Source: G965247475 sp965247475
GTDB lineage: Bacteria; Chloroflexota; UBA11872
Assembly: GCA_965247475.1 (NCBI GenBank)
Contig: OZ252016.1
Span: forward strand, 2,356,001-2,420,000
Direction: 5' to 3'
Length of the DNA stretch: 64,000 bases
Shown here: positions 52,561 through 61,687 of the stretch, piece after piece
Layout of the letters: each line of letters begins with the position of its first letter
How positions within the stretch are numbered: position 1 is the first letter of the stretch
Translations under genes and position numbers: made by a program
Notes under the pieces: generated by a model
Database searches by the model: none
What the model was told of the DNA's origin: nothing
The model's input: only the letters and a program-made list of their open reading frames with translations

Positions 52561-53331
52561 TTGGGCGCGCTCGAGCAGTTCAAGCTGGACGGCCGCGCCG
52601 CGCTGGTGACCGGCGGAGGCACCGGCATCGGGCTGGGGATCGCGCGCGGGCTGGCCGAGGCGGGGGCGTCGGTCGCCGTCTGTGGGCGCACCGCCGCCAC
52701 GCTGGACGCGGCCGTCGAACAGATCGAGGCGCTGGGCGCCCGCGGGCTGGCGGTGGTCGCGGACGTCACCGAGCCGGAGGACCTGACCCTCGCGGTGGAG
52801 CGCGTGGTCGGGGCGTGGGGCCGGCTGGACATCGGCGTCAACAACGCCGGTGTGAACGAGTGGGTCGACGCGCTCGAGATCGACGCGAGCGGCTGGGATC
52901 AGGTCCTCGACACAAACCTCAAGGGCGTGTTTCTTTCGTGCCAGGCGGAGGCACAGGCGATGATCGCAGGCGGCGGCGGATCGATCGTCAACGTGGCGTC
53001 GATGTCGGCGCAGATCGTGAATCGCCCCCAGCCGCAGGCCCACTACAACGCCTCGAAAGCGGCGGTGGTGCAGCTCACACGCTCGCTGGCCGTGGAATGG
53101 GCGCCGCATGGAATTCGCGTGAACTCGGTCAGCCCCGGGTACACGCGAACGGAGATGGCAGACGCGCCGCACACACGGGCCGCCTGGCCGATATGGCTGC
53201 GGGATACGCCGCTGGGACGCATGGCCGAGGTTGATGACATTCAGGGCGCGGTCATCTTCCTGGCCAGCGACGCCTCCGGGTTCGTAACGGGCCACGATCT
53301 GGTCGTGGACGGCGGCTTCACGGCGCTGTGA
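52561..53331 (+). CDS. SDR family oxidoreductase
   Basis: This 256-residue classical short-chain dehydrogenase starts at TTG 52561. Its nucleotide motif TGGGTGIGLGIA is at about residues 19-30, with NNAGVNEW near 97 and NVASMSAQ holding the catalytic Ser. YNASK carries the Tyr and Lys. PGYTRTEMADAPH and FVTGHDLVVDGGFTAL finish the usual layout. The end is typical of enzymes that interconvert sugars, polyols or 3-oxoacyl groups. Part of the Zn-ADH, SDR, FGGY run. Confidence 0.92.
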   Translation: MGALEQFKLDGRAALVTGGGTGIGLGIARGLAEAGASVAVCGRTAATLDAAVEQIEALGARGLAVVADVTEPEDLTLAVERVVGAWGRLDIGVNNAGVNEWVDALEIDASGWDQVLDTNLKGVFLSCQAEAQAMIAGGGGSIVNVASMSAQIVNRPQPQAHYNASKAAVVQLTRSLAVEWAPHGIRVNSVSPGYTRTEMADAPHTRAAWPIWLRDTPLGRMAEVDDIQGAVIFLASDASGFVTGHDLVVDGGFTAL

Positions 53332-53376
53332 GCCCGGCGACATGATCGATCGCGGCGCGAGGGCCACGGGACGCGC

Positions 53377-54809
53377 GTGACCGATCAACTCCTGTTGGGG
53401 CTCGACCTGGGCACGACCGGCGCGCGGGCGGTGCTGGTCGACCGCGACGGGGCCCTGCGCGCCTCCCACTCGGCCGACTACCCGATGGCCACACCGCATC
53501 CGGGATGGGCCGAGCAAGACCCGGACGCATGGGAAGCGGCGGCGTTCGAGGCGCTGCGCGCGTGTGCGGCGACCGCGCCGGACCCGACGGCGGTCGCGGG
53601 GATCGGGCTCACCGGCCAGATGCACGGCGCGACGCTGCTCGACGCCGACGACCGGCCGGTGCGTCCGGCCATCATCTGGTGCGACCAGCGGACCGGCCCG
53701 CAACGGCGCGAGATCGAGGACGCTATCGGCGCAGACGAAGTGGTCGCGCGCACCGCGAATCCGCCGCTCGAAGGCTTCACCGCGCCGAAACTGCGCTGGG
53801 TCCGCGAGCACGAGCCGAGGTGCTACGCCTCGATCCGACGGGTGCTGCTGCCCAAGGACTTCATCCGCTTTCGACTGTCGGGCCAGGCCGCGACGGACGT
53901 GGCCGACGCGTCCGGCACGGCGCTGTTCGACGTGAGGCGGCGCCGCTGGTCAGAGGCCATGCTGCGGGACCTGGAGGTGCCGGCGGAGTGGCTGCCGACC
54001 GTCTACGAGTCGCCGGCGCGGGCGGGGACGCTGAGCGGGGCGACGCGCTGGTCACGATCGGCTCGTCGGGCGTGGTGTTCGCGGCCGCCGATCGTCCGCT
54101 GGTGGACCCACGCGGCCGCGTGCATACGTTCTGTCACGCGCTGCCCGCTGCGTGGCACGTGATGGGCGTCACGCAGGGGGCAGGGCTGTCGCTGCGCTGG
54201 GCTCGCGACACGTTCGGGCGGGACATAGTCGCGGACGCCAGCGGCCGCGGGGTGGACCCGTACGAGCTGATGACCGCCGAAGCGGCCGGGTCGCCGGCCG
54301 GCGGCCGCAGTCTGGTCTGGCTGCCGTATCTCCAGGGCGAACGCACGCCGCACCTGGACCCAAACGCCCGTGGCGTGCTGTTCGGGCTCACCTCCGCGCA
54401 CACGCGCGGCGACGTTGTGCGAGCGGTGATGGAAGGGGTGGCGTTCAGCCTGCGGGACGGGATGGAGATCATCCGCGAGCTCGGCGTGCCAGTGGATCGA
54501 GTCAGGATCGCCGGCGGCGGGGCGCGCAGCGCGCTCTGGCGACAGATCGTGGCGGACGTCCTGGGCGCGCCGGTGACCCCCGAACCGGAGGAGCGCGGGC
54601 CGGCGTTCGGCGCGGCCTTGCTGGCAGGCGTGGCGGCAAGCGTATACGGGTCGGTCGCGGACGCGTGCCGTGCAACCGCGCGCGACTCCACGAGCCTGGA
54701 CCCGATCCCGGCAAACCGGACGCGCTACGACGACCTGTACGGCGTGTACACGGACCTCTACCCGGCGCTGCGGCCCTCGTTCGCGCGGATCGCCGGGCGG
54801 CAGGAGTGA
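53377..54809 (+). pseudogene. FGGY-family carbohydrate kinase (xylulokinase-like), disrupted
   Basis: Two reading frames together make one FGGY kinase. The first, from GTG 53377, gives LGLDLGTTGARAVLVD, GIGLTGQMHGATLL, IIWCDQRTG, then KLRWVREHEP up to VYESPARAGTLSG near 54039. The second frame (shifted) carries on from GDALVTIGSSGVVFA and VHTFCHALP through LPYLQGERTPHLDPNARGVLFGL and RIAGGGARSALWRQIVADVLG to 54809. Between them about 35 codons, normally including the GDQ/GDN motif needed for ATP and sugar binding, are missing, and the frame is shifted by one. A deletion of length 1 modulo 3 at about 54031-54041 explains both. If real, the kinase is inactive; an assembly error in GC-rich DNA is the alternative. 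Confidence 0.85.
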
Positions 54810-54883
54810 GGCCCGGGCGCTCCTAGCTCGACCGGACACCCCGGCCGAGACGGAACGTCACGGACCCCGTGGGGGCGGACCCG

Positions 54884-55816
54884 CTACGCGAGCGCGTCTC
54901 GCAGTTCCCGCCCGATCTGCTCCAGCGCCTGGCGACCCTCCGGCACGTCAGGCGCCTGTCCCACGAACCCGTGGAGGACCCCCTCGTAGCGGGTGATGGT
55001 GGTCGTCACCCCGACCGCCCGGAGCCGCTCACCGTAGGCCTCGCCTTCATCCCGCAGCGGGTCGTACTCCGAGGTGATCACCAACGCACGCGGCAGCCCC
55101 TGGAGGTCGTCTGCCCGCAGCGGTGAGGCGTAGGGCTGGCTGCCATGGTCCGGCGACTCGAGATAGCAGTCCCAGAACCAGCGCATGCTGGCCTCGCTGA
55201 GATCGAGGCCCTCGCCGTGTTCCTTGTACGACGCCGTCTCGAAGCTGAAATCGGTGACCGGGTTCATCAGCACCTGCGACCGGATCTCCGGCCGACCCTT
55301 GTCCCGCGCCATCAGCGAGACCACCGCCGCCAGGTTCCCACCGGCACTCACGCCGCCGACGGCGACGCGTGACGCGTCGACGCGCAGCTCGCCGGCGTTG
55401 TCGGCGACCCACACGGTGGCCGCGTAGCAGTCGTCCGCCGCCGCCGGGTACCGCGCGTCCGGCGCCAATCGGTAGTCGACGGAGACGACGCAGCAGCCGG
55501 AGAGATTGGTGAGCGAGCGGCAGGGCCCGTCGTGCGTCTCGATGTCGCCGATGACCCAGCCACCGCCGTGGAAGTAGACGAGCACGGGGAACGGGCCGAC
55601 GCCCGCCGGTTGGTAGACACGTATCGGGATGTCGCCGGCGGGCCCGGGAATACGCCGATCCTCGACCCGCGCTACCGCCTCCGGCTCGCCTGACAGCAAC
55701 GCGCGCATCTGTGCGAAGGTCTCCCGCGCCTGCTGCGGCGTCAGCTCGTGGAACTCCGGTGCGCCCGCCTCGGCACGTGCTTTGAGGATAGCCATCGTCT
55801 CGGCAGTCAGCGGCAT
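54884..55816 (-). CDS. alpha/beta hydrolase, HSL-family esterase
   Basis: This 310-residue esterase from ATG 55816 has oxyanion HGGGW within PVLVYFHGGGWVIGD. The nucleophile elbow is GVSAGG, with the Ser in VAVGGVSAGGNLAAV; the usual form is GDSAGG. The catalytic Asp is in SEYDPLRDEGEAYGE and the His in EGVLHGFVG. These mark the hormone-sensitive-lipase/carboxylesterase group. It would cleave short-chain esters. It is divergent from the DapA-like gene. Confidence 0.92.
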   Translation of the reverse strand: MPLTAETMAILKARAEAGAPEFHELTPQQARETFAQMRALLSGEPEAVARVEDRRIPGPAGDIPIRVYQPAGVGPFPVLVYFHGGGWVIGDIETHDGPCRSLTNLSGCCVVSVDYRLAPDARYPAAADDCYAATVWVADNAGELRVDASRVAVGGVSAGGNLAAVVSLMARDKGRPEIRSQVLMNPVTDFSFETASYKEHGEGLDLSEASMRWFWDCYLESPDHGSQPYASPLRADDLQGLPRALVITSEYDPLRDEGEAYGERLRAVGVTTTITRYEGVLHGFVGQAPDVPEGRQALEQIGRELRDALA

Positions 55817-56014
55817 GGCTGTTCCCTCCAACCGTTTCCGGGCAAGGCTATCAGGGAGCTGGGCGAGCGGACCTCCTCGGAGGCCTCCGCGCGTCACGCG
55901 TCGGGGACGGCGAAAGGGGCGCCTCGTGCGGCGGCCGGGCTCGGTCGCGATCCGCGCGCGATCCTGACCTATGCTGGCTCGTGCCCGAGCGACGGACTTC
56001 CGCGAGGCACGGCC

Positions 56015-56986
56015 ATGGCAGGATTCGACCTCCTCGATGCGGCACAGGCGCCCAAGGGCCTGGTGGCGCATTTCAAGACGCCGCTTCAGGACGACGGGCG
56101 ACTCGATGAGGCGTCCTATCTGCGCGAGGCCCGCTACCTGGTCGACGTGGGCGCGTGCCTGGCGGTCACCGGCATGATCGGGTGCGAAACCCTGGCGCTC
56201 TCCGATGCCGAACGGGTCCGGAGTCTCGAGCTTGCGCTGGACGTGTGCGACGGCCGCGTGCCGGTCTGCGCCAGCGCGGTCGGCGCCTCGGTGGCGGACG
56301 TGGTGTCGGCGGCGGTGCGGGCCGAGGCGATGGGGGCCGACATGATCGCCGTAACCGCGCCGGCCTGGATACGCACCGAAGCCGACATGGTGACGTGCAT
56401 CTTGGCGGCGGCGCGGGCGGTTGCCCGCCCCGTGATGGTGCACTCCATCGGCGGCGTGAACATGCGGCCCGGCAGCGCGGACGTGGTGCTCTCGGTCGAG
56501 ACGCTGGCGGAACTGCCCGCCCGCGCCTCAAACATTCGCTACCTGAAGGAAGAAGCGGCACGTGCGCCACGACGCGTAGCGGCTCTGCTGGCCCAGCCGG
56601 GCGGCGACGCGTACTTCGCGATCAAGGTAGGGCAGCCGCTGGTTCTCGGGTATCTGGCGGGCGCGCGTCAGTTCATGGCCTCGGCAAATGTCGCCGAGGT
56701 CTACCTTGCCGTGCTCCGCGCCCTGGAAGTCGGCCGGGTCGACGAAGCACGCCGGATCGAGGCCCTGCTGGCGCCGTTCTCCGCCTTCCAGCGCTACGTC
56801 GGCGGCGAATTCAGCAACAAAGTGATCATGTACCGACAGGGGCTCTTCCGTTCGCCCCGGGCCGCGTCGCCCTACCTGTATGGCGATGTCCACGACCTCA
56901 CGGATGCGGAGGAGGCGGAGCTCACGGCCGCGCTGCGGCCCTTGCTTCCCTACTACACGCAGTACCCACCGCGGCCTCCCGCATAG
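56015..56986 (+). CDS. DapA/NanA-type class I aldolase family protein
   Basis: This 323-residue DHDPS-family protein starts at ATG 56015. PLQDDGRLDEASYLREARYLVDVGACLAVTGMIGCETLALSDAER carries the entry loop, then VGASVADVVSAAVRAEAMGADMIAVTAPAW. YLKEEAARAP supplies the Schiff-base Lys; an FSNKVIMYRQGLF region and PLLPYYTQYP lie near the end. Members cleave or form pyruvate-containing sugar acids such as KDG or N-acetylneuraminate, or act in diaminopimelate synthesis. Context with sugar-acid dehydratases favours a 2-keto-3-deoxy-sugar-acid aldolase. Confidence 0.85.
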   Translation: MAGFDLLDAAQAPKGLVAHFKTPLQDDGRLDEASYLREARYLVDVGACLAVTGMIGCETLALSDAERVRSLELALDVCDGRVPVCASAVGASVADVVSAAVRAEAMGADMIAVTAPAWIRTEADMVTCILAAARAVARPVMVHSIGGVNMRPGSADVVLSVETLAELPARASNIRYLKEEAARAPRRVAALLAQPGGDAYFAIKVGQPLVLGYLAGARQFMASANVAEVYLAVLRALEVGRVDEARRIEALLAPFSAFQRYVGGEFSNKVIMYRQGLFRSPRAASPYLYGDVHDLTDAEEAELTAALRPLLPYYTQYPPRPPA

Positions 56987-57295
56987 CCGCGCATCCAGCT
57001 TCGGTCGCGACGATTCCGAGGTGGTCTACTATTCTTGTTAAAGAACATCAGTAGATAGCGTTACTATGGAAGCGGTTCGTTGGAAATGGCAAGATGGGTT
57101 TGATGTGCAGAGCAAGACCGTGATTCTGTGGCGAAGACCCGGCTTCAGCAGCACCGTGTCATTATCAAAGCAAACGGGCGTTTCGCTTAACAATCAGGGG
57201 CAATGGGTCAGTTGTGAAAATTGTTATACACACGCGACCGCACCCGCACGCGCCCAGCGATAAGTCAGGTTCGCGGCCAACAACGGAGCGCCGCA
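56987..57295. other. AT-rich intergenic region before the Fic gene
   Basis: About 310 bp are clearly more AT-rich than the rest of the window. They include an inverted repeat TTCTT-GTTA-AAGAA at 57032-57045, a possible operator. A 65-codon reading frame from 57066 has no ribosome site or known family and is not called. The composition suggests transfer. Confidence 0.5.
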
Positions 57296-58444
57296 GTGGG
57301 TAGAGCAGGCAGATACGTCGCCCAACCGGAAGGCTACAGAGCCTTCATCCCGAAGCCCCTGCCGCCCGATCCCCCGTTAGACGTCGACCCGGAGATGCTG
57401 GGGCTGCTCAGCGAAGCCGATATCGCCCTCGGCCGCCTAGACGGAACCGCGGACGTACTGCCCAACCCCGACCTGTTCGTCGCCATGTATGTCCGGAAAG
57501 AAGCGGTTCTCTCGTCTCAGATCGAGGGGACGCAGGCGTCGCTGGTGGAATTGCTCGACTTCGAGGCCGCAGCACCGCGAAGAACCGTCCGGTCAGACGT
57601 CCTCGAAGTCCTCAACTACGTCGCCGCCCTCAACCACGCGGTCGACCGAGTAGAAGATCTTCCCCTCTCGCTGCGCCTGCTTCGCGAGGTCCACAACGTT
57701 CTCATGACGGGAGTCCGAGGCGGCGGGCGGTACCGAGGCGAATTCCGAACCACGCAGAACTGGATCGGTCCGCCCGGCGCCGGACCCGATGACGCCGTAT
57801 TCGTCCCGCCGCCGCCCTCGCAGCTCATGGGGGCGCTGGGTCACTTCGAGACGTTTCTCCACACCCGCAACGGGATGCCGCCGTTGATCCACGCCGGCCT
57901 CGCGCACGCCCAGTTCGAAACGATTCACCCCTTTGTCGACGGAAACGGCAGGATGGGCCGGCTGCTGATGACCTTTCTCCTGATCCATCACGGGGTGCTG
58001 GCCAGACCCCTGCTGTATCTGTCGTACTACCTGAACGAGCACCGCCAGCAATACGGCGACGGTCTGCAACGAGTCAGGGACGAAGGGGCCTGGGAGGACT
58101 GGCTGCGGTTCTTCTTGCGCGGAGTCGCGGAGGTGGCGCGCGAGGCGACCGCGACGGCGAAGGATGTTCTGGCCATGCAAGCCTTGCACGGGGATCTTGC
58201 TCTGACGCATACCAGTGGGAATCCGCGGGCGAGTGACTTTGTGGACGTGCTCATGAGGCGTCCGGTGATCACCGTCAACCAGGCGGCGGACGAACTGCAC
58301 GTGAGCTACCCGACGGCAAACGCCCTGATCTCCAAGTTCGAGGCGATCGGTCTCCTGCGCGAAACCACTGGGCAGGCGCGGAATCGACGCTACCGATACC
58401 AGCCCTACGTGGATCTGCTTGGACAGCGCTCCCCGGCCATGTAG
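57296..58444 (+). CDS. Fic family protein (AMP-transferase) with class II inhibitory motif and C-terminal winged helix
   Basis: This 382-residue protein starts at GTG 57296, 6 nt after a GGAG. An N-terminal helix has LSSQIEGTQASLVEL with the S-x-x-x-E-G inhibitory motif. The Fic core motif HPFVDGNGRMGR is near residue 210, after GLAHAQFETI. The end is a winged-helix region (VITVNQAADELHVSYPTANALISKFEAIGLL) ending in RNRRYRYQPYVDLLG. Such proteins transfer AMP or other nucleotide moieties to target proteins and are kept inactive by the inhibitory Glu. A hairpin CCGGCC-ATGTA-GGCCGG overlaps its stop. It lies between the AT-rich gap and tRNA-Sec. Confidence 0.92.
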   Translation: MGRAGRYVAQPEGYRAFIPKPLPPDPPLDVDPEMLGLLSEADIALGRLDGTADVLPNPDLFVAMYVRKEAVLSSQIEGTQASLVELLDFEAAAPRRTVRSDVLEVLNYVAALNHAVDRVEDLPLSLRLLREVHNVLMTGVRGGGRYRGEFRTTQNWIGPPGAGPDDAVFVPPPPSQLMGALGHFETFLHTRNGMPPLIHAGLAHAQFETIHPFVDGNGRMGRLLMTFLLIHHGVLARPLLYLSYYLNEHRQQYGDGLQRVRDEGAWEDWLRFFLRGVAEVAREATATAKDVLAMQALHGDLALTHTSGNPRASDFVDVLMRRPVITVNQAADELHVSYPTANALISKFEAIGLLRETTGQARNRRYRYQPYVDLLGQRSPAM

Positions 58445-58458
58445 GCCGGTTGTGTCGG

Positions 58459-58553
58459 CGGAAGTGCGTGGGAGTCGAACCCACCCAGGACGCTGAGCAG
58501 CGCCCTACAACGGTTTTGAAGACCGCGAGAGCCACCGGGCCCCATGCACCTCC
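58459..58553 (-). tRNA. selC: tRNA-Sec (selenocysteine), anticodon TCA
   Basis: The minus strand folds as a 95-nt tRNA. It has an 8-bp acceptor (GGAGGTGC pairing with GCACTTCC, one G-T) and an anticodon loop TTCAAAA giving TCA. A very long variable arm (GGGCGCTGCTCAGCGTCC region) and a T-arm ending GGTTCGACTCCC complete it. The discriminator is G. The 8-bp acceptor, TCA and long extra arm identify selenocysteine tRNA. CCA is not encoded. selA and selB are not in the window. Confidence 0.95.
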
Positions 58554-58599
58554 GCGTGCAGGATACGCCGGTCGGCGCCAGGCGCCCCGGAGCGACTGT

Positions 58600-59934
58600 T
58601 CAGTTCGGCCCGGGCGCCGAGAGCTCCGGGCCGGCGGTGACCAGCGTGTATCCCGGTCGATCCAGCACCGCCGCGGCGGCGGCCTCCACGTGCTCGCGGG
58701 TGACGCCGCCGACCAGATCCGGATAGCGCGACAGGTAGTCAAGACCGAGCTCAAAGCGCTCGATCGCGAGCAGCATATCGGCGATCCCATCGTTGCGCTC
58801 GAGTCGCAGCGGCAACGATCCAATCATCGCCTGCTTGGTCAGCCGCAGCTCCTCGTCGGTGGGCGGCCGGTCGCGCAGGCTCCGCGCCTCGCGCAGGCTC
58901 GATTCGATCGCCCGCTCGACGTTCTCCGGGTTGATACCGGCGCGGACGACCCATGGGTGCCGGGCGTGCCCGGATTCGGCGTGACTGGAGGCGTGATAGG
59001 CGAGCCCCTGGTCGTCCCGCACGCTCGCGCCGATCCGACCGCCGAGACCGAGCTGGCCGAGGATGAAGTTGGCGATGGTCGTCGCGTAGAAAGCGTCGTC
59101 CGACCGCCGGATGCCGAGCCAGCCGAGCACGAATTCGGTCTGGGTCTTTCCGGCGATGGTCAGGTCCTCGCGCACCGGATCAGCGGCTTCGACCGGCGCG
59201 GCGTCGTCGCACCGAGCGACGGTCTCGCGCCACACCTCGGGCGTGACCTGTTCGGCGCCGTGCTCCCAGTCGCCAAAGCACCGCTCGACGGCATCCCGCA
59301 CCCGCGCAGGCTCGACCTGGCCGACGATTGCGATCGTGAGCGTGGCGGGCCCGTACGCACGACCGTGGAAATCGCGCAGCCGCGCCGACGTCAGCGCGCC
59401 AACGGTCTCGCGGTAGCCCTCCTCCGGTCGTCCGTAGGGGTTGTCGCGCCCGTACAGCAGCTCATGAAAGCGGCGATCGGCGAGCGCGGAGGGCGAGTCC
59501 TCCACGTGGGCGATGCCGGCCAGGGTCTGATCGCGCAGGCGCGCGACCTCATCCTCGGGGAAGAGCGGATGGCGCAGCCCGTCGGCCGCGAGACGGAGCA
59601 CTACATCCAGATCATCGGCGAGCGCCCGGCTAAAGAGGGCGCCGTACTCGACTCCCGCGCTGAAGCTCAGCGAGGCGCCGACTTCATCGAGCTCGGTCGC
59701 GAACTCCAAGAACGAGCGCGACCGCGTGCCGCGGTTCAGCGCCTCGGCCGTGAGGCCGGCCAGACCAGTGTCCTCCCCGTCCTCGAGCAGCGCACCCGCG
59801 GCGTGAATCCCAGCCATGGCGACCGACGGTGAGCTGGGGTTTGGATAGACGAGGAGGGTCAGGCCGTTGCTCAGAGTGGCGTGCTCGACGGTGTCGGGAC
59901 CAATGGCGCCAACGCGGGCCTGGGACATCGCCAC
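58600..59934 (-). CDS. M16 family peptidase-like subunit, non-catalytic
   Basis: This 444-residue protein has the two-lobed M16 fold: LSNGLTLLVYPNPSSPSVAMAGIHAAGALLED near the start, then NRGTRSRSFLEFATELDEVGASLSFSAGVEYG. FHELLYGRDNPYGRPEEGYRETV follows in the first lobe. The zinc motif H-x-x-E-H is absent where it should be (GLAGLTAEALNRGT). It starts at GTG 59934, directly next to the stop of the HWVEH-bearing gene upstream. The pair resembles two-subunit M16B proteases with one catalytic and one substrate-binding partner. Confidence 0.88.
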   Translation of the reverse strand: MAMSQARVGAIGPDTVEHATLSNGLTLLVYPNPSSPSVAMAGIHAAGALLEDGEDTGLAGLTAEALNRGTRSRSFLEFATELDEVGASLSFSAGVEYGALFSRALADDLDVVLRLAADGLRHPLFPEDEVARLRDQTLAGIAHVEDSPSALADRRFHELLYGRDNPYGRPEEGYRETVGALTSARLRDFHGRAYGPATLTIAIVGQVEPARVRDAVERCFGDWEHGAEQVTPEVWRETVARCDDAAPVEAADPVREDLTIAGKTQTEFVLGWLGIRRSDDAFYATTIANFILGQLGLGGRIGASVRDDQGLAYHASSHAESGHARHPWVVRAGINPENVERAIESSLREARSLRDRPPTDEELRLTKQAMIGSLPLRLERNDGIADMLLAIERFELGLDYLSRYPDLVGGVTREHVEAAAAAVLDRPGYTLVTAGPELSAPGPN

Positions 59935-61218
59935 CTAGACGGTCCCGTCGTCCGACGCCGGGACGAACCAGCCGGTCACACGATTGTCCGGGCCAAAATA
60001 CGTCGCCGCCACGCGCTGCACGTCGGCGGGCCTCACCGCGCTCACTCGCTCCACGAATGTGCGGGACGTCCGCCAGGAGCCGGTCATCTCCAGGAACCCC
60101 AGCCAGATCGCCTGCGCGGTCACACTCTCCAGCGAAATCGCCTGGCGTGCGCGCGCCTGTCGAATCACGCGCGCCAGCTCGTCGTCGGACGGCGGCTCGT
60201 CGATCAGTCGCTGGACCTCTTCGAGGACGGCTGCCTCGATGGGCTCCGGATCTCCGCCCGGCTTGAGGATGACCAGGATCCGGTGGAGGCTCGGATCGAT
60301 GTTCACGCCCAAATCGCTGGCGGCGGACGCCGCCATACCAGAGGCCACAAAGCGCTGGTAGAGACGGGACGTGCGAACGGTCGCGCCTCCGCCGAAGGGG
60401 CCGCTCTTGGGACCCGACAGCAAGGCGTCCAGCACGAAGAGTGGAAAGAAGTCGTCATGGACGGCCTCCGGCGCGCGGTGCGAGAGGTTGAGAATGGGAA
60501 ACGGGCCCGGATGCCTCACCTCAACGCGGCGCTCGGCCTGCTGCGGCGGCTCACGAACGTCGAGGGGCGGGGGCACGTCCACCGGATCGATCGCACCGAA
60601 GGCGGCGTCGATCCGGTCCACCATCGCATCCGTCTGGAAATCGCCGACGGCCACGATCACGGCGTTGTTGGGTCCGTAGTGGCGGCGGTAGTAGCCATGG
60701 AGGTCGTCGCGTGTCATCGAGTTGAGATCGGCCTTGCTGCCAATGACCCCGTGGCCGTAGGGGTGGATTCTGAACGCCTCCTCCTCGACGGCCTCCGACA
60801 GCAGGAACATGGGGGAAGCTTCACTGCCTTCGCGCTCGGAGATGATCACCGTCCGCTCACTGGCGACATCGTCGGGGTCGAAGACCGCGTTGACCATGCG
60901 ATCGGATTCGATGTCGAGCGGGATGTCGATGTGGTCGGCGGGCACCGTCTCGAAGTAGGCGGTCGTATCCTCAGTGGTGAAGCCGTTCCAGGTTCCGCCG
61001 ACGCCGGTGACCAGCCGTCCGACATCGCCCGGCGCGAGCTTGCCGGTACGCTTGAACAGCATGTGCTCGACCCAGTGCGACGCCCCGCTCAAACCCTCGG
61101 GCTCGTTGCGTGCGCCAACGCGGTACCAGACGAAGAGGCTGACCAGGGGAACGGTACGGGCCTCGCGTGCGACGACCTTTAGCCCGTTGGCGAGCGTGTG
61201 TTCGGTGACGGCGTTCAC
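59935..61218 (-). CDS. M16 family zinc peptidase, catalytic subunit
   Basis: From GTG 61218 the protein has 427 residues. The first lobe reads LANGLKVVAREARTVPLVSLFVWYRVGARNEPEGLSGASHWVEHMLFKRTGK. The inverted zinc motif is H-W-V-E-H, and the downstream Glu lies in AVEEEAFRIHPYGHGVIG. A second lobe starts about residue 210. It is a mitochondrial processing peptidase/PqqF-like zinc protease. Translation likely couples to the adjacent non-catalytic gene, whose start abuts its stop. Confidence 0.92.
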   Translation of the reverse strand: MNAVTEHTLANGLKVVAREARTVPLVSLFVWYRVGARNEPEGLSGASHWVEHMLFKRTGKLAPGDVGRLVTGVGGTWNGFTTEDTTAYFETVPADHIDIPLDIESDRMVNAVFDPDDVASERTVIISEREGSEASPMFLLSEAVEEEAFRIHPYGHGVIGSKADLNSMTRDDLHGYYRRHYGPNNAVIVAVGDFQTDAMVDRIDAAFGAIDPVDVPPPLDVREPPQQAERRVEVRHPGPFPILNLSHRAPEAVHDDFFPLFVLDALLSGPKSGPFGGGATVRTSRLYQRFVASGMAASAASDLGVNIDPSLHRILVILKPGGDPEPIEAAVLEEVQRLIDEPPSDDELARVIRQARARQAISLESVTAQAIWLGFLEMTGSWRTSRTFVERVSAVRPADVQRVAATYFGPDNRVTGWFVPASDDGTV

Positions 61219-61318
61219 ATCGGGGCCACGGCGCGCGCGGGAGCGAGCGCGCGGGATGCTAGCACAGGCATGATGTCGCGCCGTCACGGCCGCCAGCCGG
61301 GTTGAAACGGACGCCGGA

Positions 61319-61687
61319 ATGACCGAAGCCGAGTTCGAGCAAGTCGTTCGGGAAGCCGTGGCGTCGATCCCGGAGGCGCTGCAAGCGCGGCTCGACAATG
61401 TGGATATCGTCGTCGCGCACTGGCCTTCGCGAGCCGAGCTCGAGCGAGCGGCCGTGCCGGCCGGCTATACGCTCTACGGCCTGTACACCGGAGTGCCGCT
61501 GACCGAGCGGACGTCCGGCTACAACATGGTCCTGCCGGACCGAATCACGATCTACCGGGGGCCTCTGACGGAGGCGCATGCGGACTTGGACGAGCTCCGG
61601 GCGGAGATTCGGGAGACGGTGATCCACGAGTTCGCGCACTTCTTCGGGCTCTCGGACGAAGACTTGCTGCGGATGGGGGTGGGCTGA
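61319..61687 (+). CDS. minimal zincin-type metallopeptidase
   Basis: This 122-residue protein has FEQVVREAVASIPEALQARLDNVDIVVAHWPS at its start. ITIYRGPLTEAHADLDELRAEIRETVIHEFAHFFGLSDEDLLRMG forms its end. The H-E-F-A-H motif gives the HExxH site, and a following Asp-rich D-E-D-L-L-R-M-G end is typical of the short PF06262 group (about 120 residues). Substrate and role are unknown. Its stop overlaps the start of the next gene (TGAGTG), so the two are coupled. Confidence 0.9.
   Translation: MTEAEFEQVVREAVASIPEALQARLDNVDIVVAHWPSRAELERAAVPAGYTLYGLYTGVPLTERTSGYNMVLPDRITIYRGPLTEAHADLDELRAEIRETVIHEFAHFFGLSDEDLLRMGVG

Noticed and set aside
53377..54809. Two separate genes instead of one broken FGGY kinase
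   Set aside because: The halves give the N- and C-terminal parts of a single kinase in the right order, and neither is a full enzyme.
57066..57263. 65-codon frame upstream of the Fic gene, as a possible antitoxin
   Set aside because: No ribosome site, no family likeness and no match to known Fic antitoxins. The Fic protein already carries its own inhibitory motif.
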